DNA of 34,377 nt. Source: an uncultured Saprospiraceae bacterium (GTDB lineage Bacteria; Bacteroidota; Bacteroidia; Chitinophagales; Saprospiraceae). The stretch is from positions 1 through 34,377 of the forward strand of contig CAKZTD010000025.1 of assembly GCA_937921595.1 (NCBI GenBank), written 5' to 3'. Shown here one piece after another: positions 31,716-34,377 of the stretch. The notes under the pieces are model-generated. The model was not told where the DNA came from and made no database searches. It saw only the letters and a program-made list of their open reading frames with translations. The position numbers and the translations under genes were made by a program. Position 1 is the stretch's first letter; the number at the start of each line of letters is the position of its first letter.

Positions 31716-32312
31716 TCACTTCCTAGTCAAAACCGCTCGCTGATATCCTCCAATAGGAAAAGTTCTAACCGCAGGAATATCCTCGCCGTCAACTTTTTGA
31801 TCACCAGTAATACTCACCGGTTCAGCACTTCCAAAAATAATCTCAAAGATCATTTGATCTCCTTGCTTTTCATAGATGCAAAGAATTTTACTCCCAGCGA
31901 CTTCATACCAGGAGAGGAGTTTGTTTTGAAAAAGATAAGTCTCCAGCTTGATAGAATTATTCTCATCAACTCGATATTGTCCCTTCTCAGCGTTTAAAAT
32001 TTCTAATTCATAAGCACGCCTTCCTTTAATCTTGTCTTCTCCATAGATAATGGCCCAGATAAAATTATTAGACGTGTCAATCTCCAGCATTTCCAATTCC
32101 ATAGGAATCGTTTGAACGATTTTATTGTCTTTAAAGATGTTTAAATCACCTTCCCAATTGCCAAGCCATGAATTAGGAAAAGTGTTTGTGTCAACTGTTA
32201 AAGTATTATCAACAACTGCTGAATTATTGCTAATTTCGATCGTGCTCTTTTTTGTCGTAGAACAGGCGTTCAAAACGAAGCAAAATAATAGAAATACCGT
32301 ACACTGTTTCAT
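31716..32312 (-). CDS. Small lipoprotein of unknown function
   Basis: Protein of 198 residues. The start is ATG 32312, since it opens a lipoprotein signal: MKQ, hydrophobic core, lipobox L-N-A-C with Cys17, then STTKKS. Longer in-frame extensions to 32378 lack this logic. After a Ser/Thr/Asn-rich spacer comes a compact beta-rich domain beginning NSWLGNWEGDLNIFKDNKIVQ then TIPMELEMLEI, with NFIWAIIYG and further strands. This layout (lipoprotein with a W-x-G-x-W/L-start beta-barrel-like lobe) is common among uncharacterised Bacteroidota lipoproteins. No enzyme residues are seen. It diverges from the peptidase at 32329 with only 16 bp between the start codons. Confidence 0.68.
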   Translation of the reverse strand: MKQCTVFLLFCFVLNACSTTKKSTIEISNNSAVVDNTLTVDTNTFPNSWLGNWEGDLNIFKDNKIVQTIPMELEMLEIDTSNNFIWAIIYGEDKIKGRRAYELEILNAEKGQYRVDENNSIKLETYLFQNKLLSWYEVAGSKILCIYEKQGDQMIFEIIFGSAEPVSITGDQKVDGEDIPAVRTFPIGGYQRAVLTRK

Positions 32313-32328
32313 ACTTAAATTTTTATCA

Positions 32329-34377
32329 ATGAAAAATATCGCAATCACCTTTGTTTTTGTTTTTGGAATGCTAGTCAATAGCTATGCTCAAAAGGACTAT
32401 TTCCAACAAGAGGTAAATGTCAAAATGGACGTAACGCTCAATGATGTCAGTCATACGCTTAGCGGGAATATCGAAATGGAGTACGTTAATAACTCCCCTG
32501 ATGAACTCACGGAGATTTACATGCACCTCTGGGCCAATGCGTATAAAAATCGATCCTCTGCTTTTTCAAAACAAAAACTTCGGGATGGAAGTACGAAGTT
32601 TTATTTTGCTAAAGATAATGATTTAGGAAATCTATCCCAATTGAATTTTATGGTTGATGATACTTCTATAGAATGGGATTACGATCCAACGCATCCTGAT
32701 ATTGCTTTATTGAAATTGAACAAGCCTCTGAAACCTGGAGATAGAATAATGATTACGACTCCTTTTAAATTAAAAATTCCAGCGTCTTTTTCAAGGCTTG
32801 GCCATGTAGGGCAATCTTACCAAATGACACAGTGGTATCCAAAGCCAGCAGTTTATGATAAAGATGGCTGGCATCCGATGCCTTATCTGGATATGGGAGA
32901 GTTTTATTCTGAATTTGGAGATTACGAAGTGAAGATCACTTTGCCTCAAAATTATGTGGTTGGTTCTACAGGCGTTTTAGAAGACAATGAAAAGGAGGAA
33001 GATTTTTTACAAAAAAGAATAAAAGAGACCAATGAAATCATGGCGAAAGTTGATGGTTTTAAAAATGGAAATATAAGAGATACTATTCCTGATTCTAGCC
33101 CTGAAATTAAAACGTTGATCTATAAAGCGGACAACGTTCACGACTTTGCTTGGTTTGCAGATAAGAGATTTTATGTTCAGAAAAGTGCAGTGACCTTAGC
33201 TTCTGGAAAGACAGTGGATACCTGGGTAATGTTTACCAATAAAGAAACAGAATTGTGGAAAGATGCGATGAGTTATGTTGATCGGGCGGTAAAATTCTAT
33301 TCAGAAAAAGTGGGGGAGTATCCTTACCCTCAAGCTTCGGCTGTACAAAGCGCACTCAGCGCAGGTGGTGGAATGGAGTACCCGATGATTACTGTAATTG
33401 GTTTGAGCGGGGATGCTCAAGCATTAGACAATGTAATCACTCATGAGGTCGGCCACAATTGGTTTTATGGAATCCTTGCTTTCGATGAACGAGATCATGT
33501 GTGGATGGACGAAGGATTAAATTCTTATTATGATCACCGTTATACTTTGCAATATTATACAGGCGATGGGATAGAAATTGCGCCAGATTTTTTAATGAAG
33601 TCAACGGACATGTCTACACTGGAAATGGGGTATCTTTTTCAAGCTCGTAGAAATTTAGATCAAGCTCCACAGACTCCTTCCAATGATTTTGTACCGATCA
33701 ATTATTGGCTCGGCGGATATGAAAAACCAGCACAGTTTTTTAGAATGACAGAGATGTATCTAGGGACGGAAACCTTTGATCGAATCATGCAAAGTTTTTA
33801 TAAAGAATGGGAATTCAAACATCCACAGCCAGAGGATTTGAGGAGTCATTTTGAAAAAGGAACGGATAAAGATCTTGGTTGGTTGTTTGATGGAATGATC
33901 AATTCGAATGGACATATCGACTATGCCGTAAAAGGAATTCAGAGCAAAGAAGATTATGAAATAACAATTGAAAACAAAGGAGAAATTCGTTCGCCATTTC
34001 CAGTATCAGGAATCAAGGATGGTAAAATAGTACACACCCAATGGTATGAAGGATTTGAAGGGGCGAAATCGATTTCTTTAAAAAAAGGAGATTACGATCT
34101 GATTGTCATTGACGAGGAACGTGTCACTTTGGATATCGATAGAAGGAATAATAATGTCAAGCCTTCCGGAATATTTAAAAAGATAGAACCTGTGAAGTTG
34201 AAATTCTTAACAGGTATCGAAAATTCGAAAAAGACAAGTCTATATTGGTCTCCATTAGCCACCTGGAATAATTACGATGGTTTGATGCTTGGCGGACTTT
34301 TTTACAATACATCAATCCCTGCTAATAAATTTGAATTTTCAATTGCTCCTATGTATGCGATTGATTCAAAAGATGTG
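32329..34377 (+). CDS. M1 family zinc metallopeptidase, C-terminus beyond window
   Basis: Exported gluzincin aminopeptidase-type protein; 683 codons visible, no stop before the window ends. A signal peptide (MKNIAITFVFVFGMLVNSYAQ) is followed by the M1 N-terminal beta domain. The exopeptidase motif is GGGMEYPM at 346-353. The zinc site is H372-E373-V-G-H376-N-W-F with the third ligand E395 in VWMDEGLNSYYD. A helical and beta segment extends to about 600. From about 640 the sequence (TSLYWSPLATWNNYDGLMLG then GLFYNTS) becomes beta-strand-like and resembles an outer-membrane barrel, as in large M1 peptidases of this phylum. It could degrade peptides at the cell surface. The promoter would have to lie inside the divergent lipoprotein gene. 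Confidence 0.88.
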   Translation, partial: MKNIAITFVFVFGMLVNSYAQKDYFQQEVNVKMDVTLNDVSHTLSGNIEMEYVNNSPDELTEIYMHLWANAYKNRSSAFSKQKLRDGSTKFYFAKDNDLGNLSQLNFMVDDTSIEWDYDPTHPDIALLKLNKPLKPGDRIMITTPFKLKIPASFSRLGHVGQSYQMTQWYPKPAVYDKDGWHPMPYLDMGEFYSEFGDYEVKITLPQNYVVGSTGVLEDNEKEEDFLQKRIKETNEIMAKVDGFKNGNIRDTIPDSSPEIKTLIYKADNVHDFAWFADKRFYVQKSAVTLASGKTVDTWVMFTNKETELWKDAMSYVDRAVKFYSEKVGEYPYPQASAVQSALSAGGGMEYPMITVIGLSGDAQALDNVITHEVGHNWFYGILAFDERDHVWMDEGLNSYYDHRYTLQYYTGDGIEIAPDFLMKSTDMSTLEMGYLFQARRNLDQAPQTPSNDFVPINYWLGGYEKPAQFFRMTEMYLGTETFDRIMQSFYKEWEFKHPQPEDLRSHFEKGTDKDLGWLFDGMINSNGHIDYAVKGIQSKEDYEITIENKGEIRSPFPVSGIKDGKIVHTQWYEGFEGAKSISLKKGDYDLIVIDEERVTLDIDRRNNNVKPSGIFKKIEPVKLKFLTGIENSKKTSLYWSPLATWNNYDGLMLGGLFYNTSIPANKFEFSIAPMYAIDSKDV

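Overview
The window reads as one AT-rich bacterial chromosome segment from the Bacteroidota, most likely the Saprospiria. This is inferred from type IX secretion (T9SS) C-terminal sorting domains, ECF sigma factors paired with one-pass membrane partners, TAnnTTTG-type -7 promoter boxes, weak Shine-Dalgarno sequences, and a TPR-CHAT/sigma cassette. I see no rRNA, tRNA, CRISPR array, transposase, phage or plasmid gene.

Layout. Positions 1-4535: the 3' part of smpB; an array of tiny hairpins; a DUF547 lipoprotein; an alpha/beta hydrolase; and a minus-strand pair of an ECF sigma factor and a protein with an inner-membrane segment plus an outer-membrane-type beta-barrel. Positions 4700-8700: a small MscS channel and topoisomerase IV subunit A (parC), closed by a strong bidirectional terminator. 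Positions 8700-12060: two minus-strand secreted proteins with T9SS sorting domains. Positions 12300-16200: an unrecognised helical protein directly upstream of uvrC, then an exported thioredoxin-like protein. Positions 16268-18961: a YbdG/MscM-type channel and a Bcr/CflA-type MFS transporter. Positions 19157-23357: a three-gene minus-strand operon of sigma factor, membrane-anchored TPR anti-sigma-like protein, and exported TPR-CHAT protease-like protein. Positions 23568-27694: two glycosyltransferases, cysQ and galE, a set fitting surface polysaccharide and nucleotide metabolism. Positions 27695-28181: no coding sequence, but a candidate structured non-coding RNA with its own promoter and terminator. 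Positions 28182-31530: an enolase-superfamily enzyme, an unrecognised possibly GNAT-like protein and a fatty acid desaturase. Positions 31716-34377: a small lipoprotein divergent from an M1 metallopeptidase that runs off the window.

Most notable are: (i) the sigma / TPR anti-sigma-like / TPR-CHAT operon, readable as a caspase-like protease wired to transcription across the inner membrane; (ii) the orphan RNA of about 109 nt at 27851-27959; (iii) the enolase-superfamily / unknown / desaturase group, which could make or edit an acyl-amino-acid or other lipid; and (iv) several intergenic palindromic elements, including a 160-bp element with 22-bp terminal inverted repeats that fills the gap between cysQ and a glycosyltransferase. 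All functions are read from sequence motifs; no search or folding program was run.
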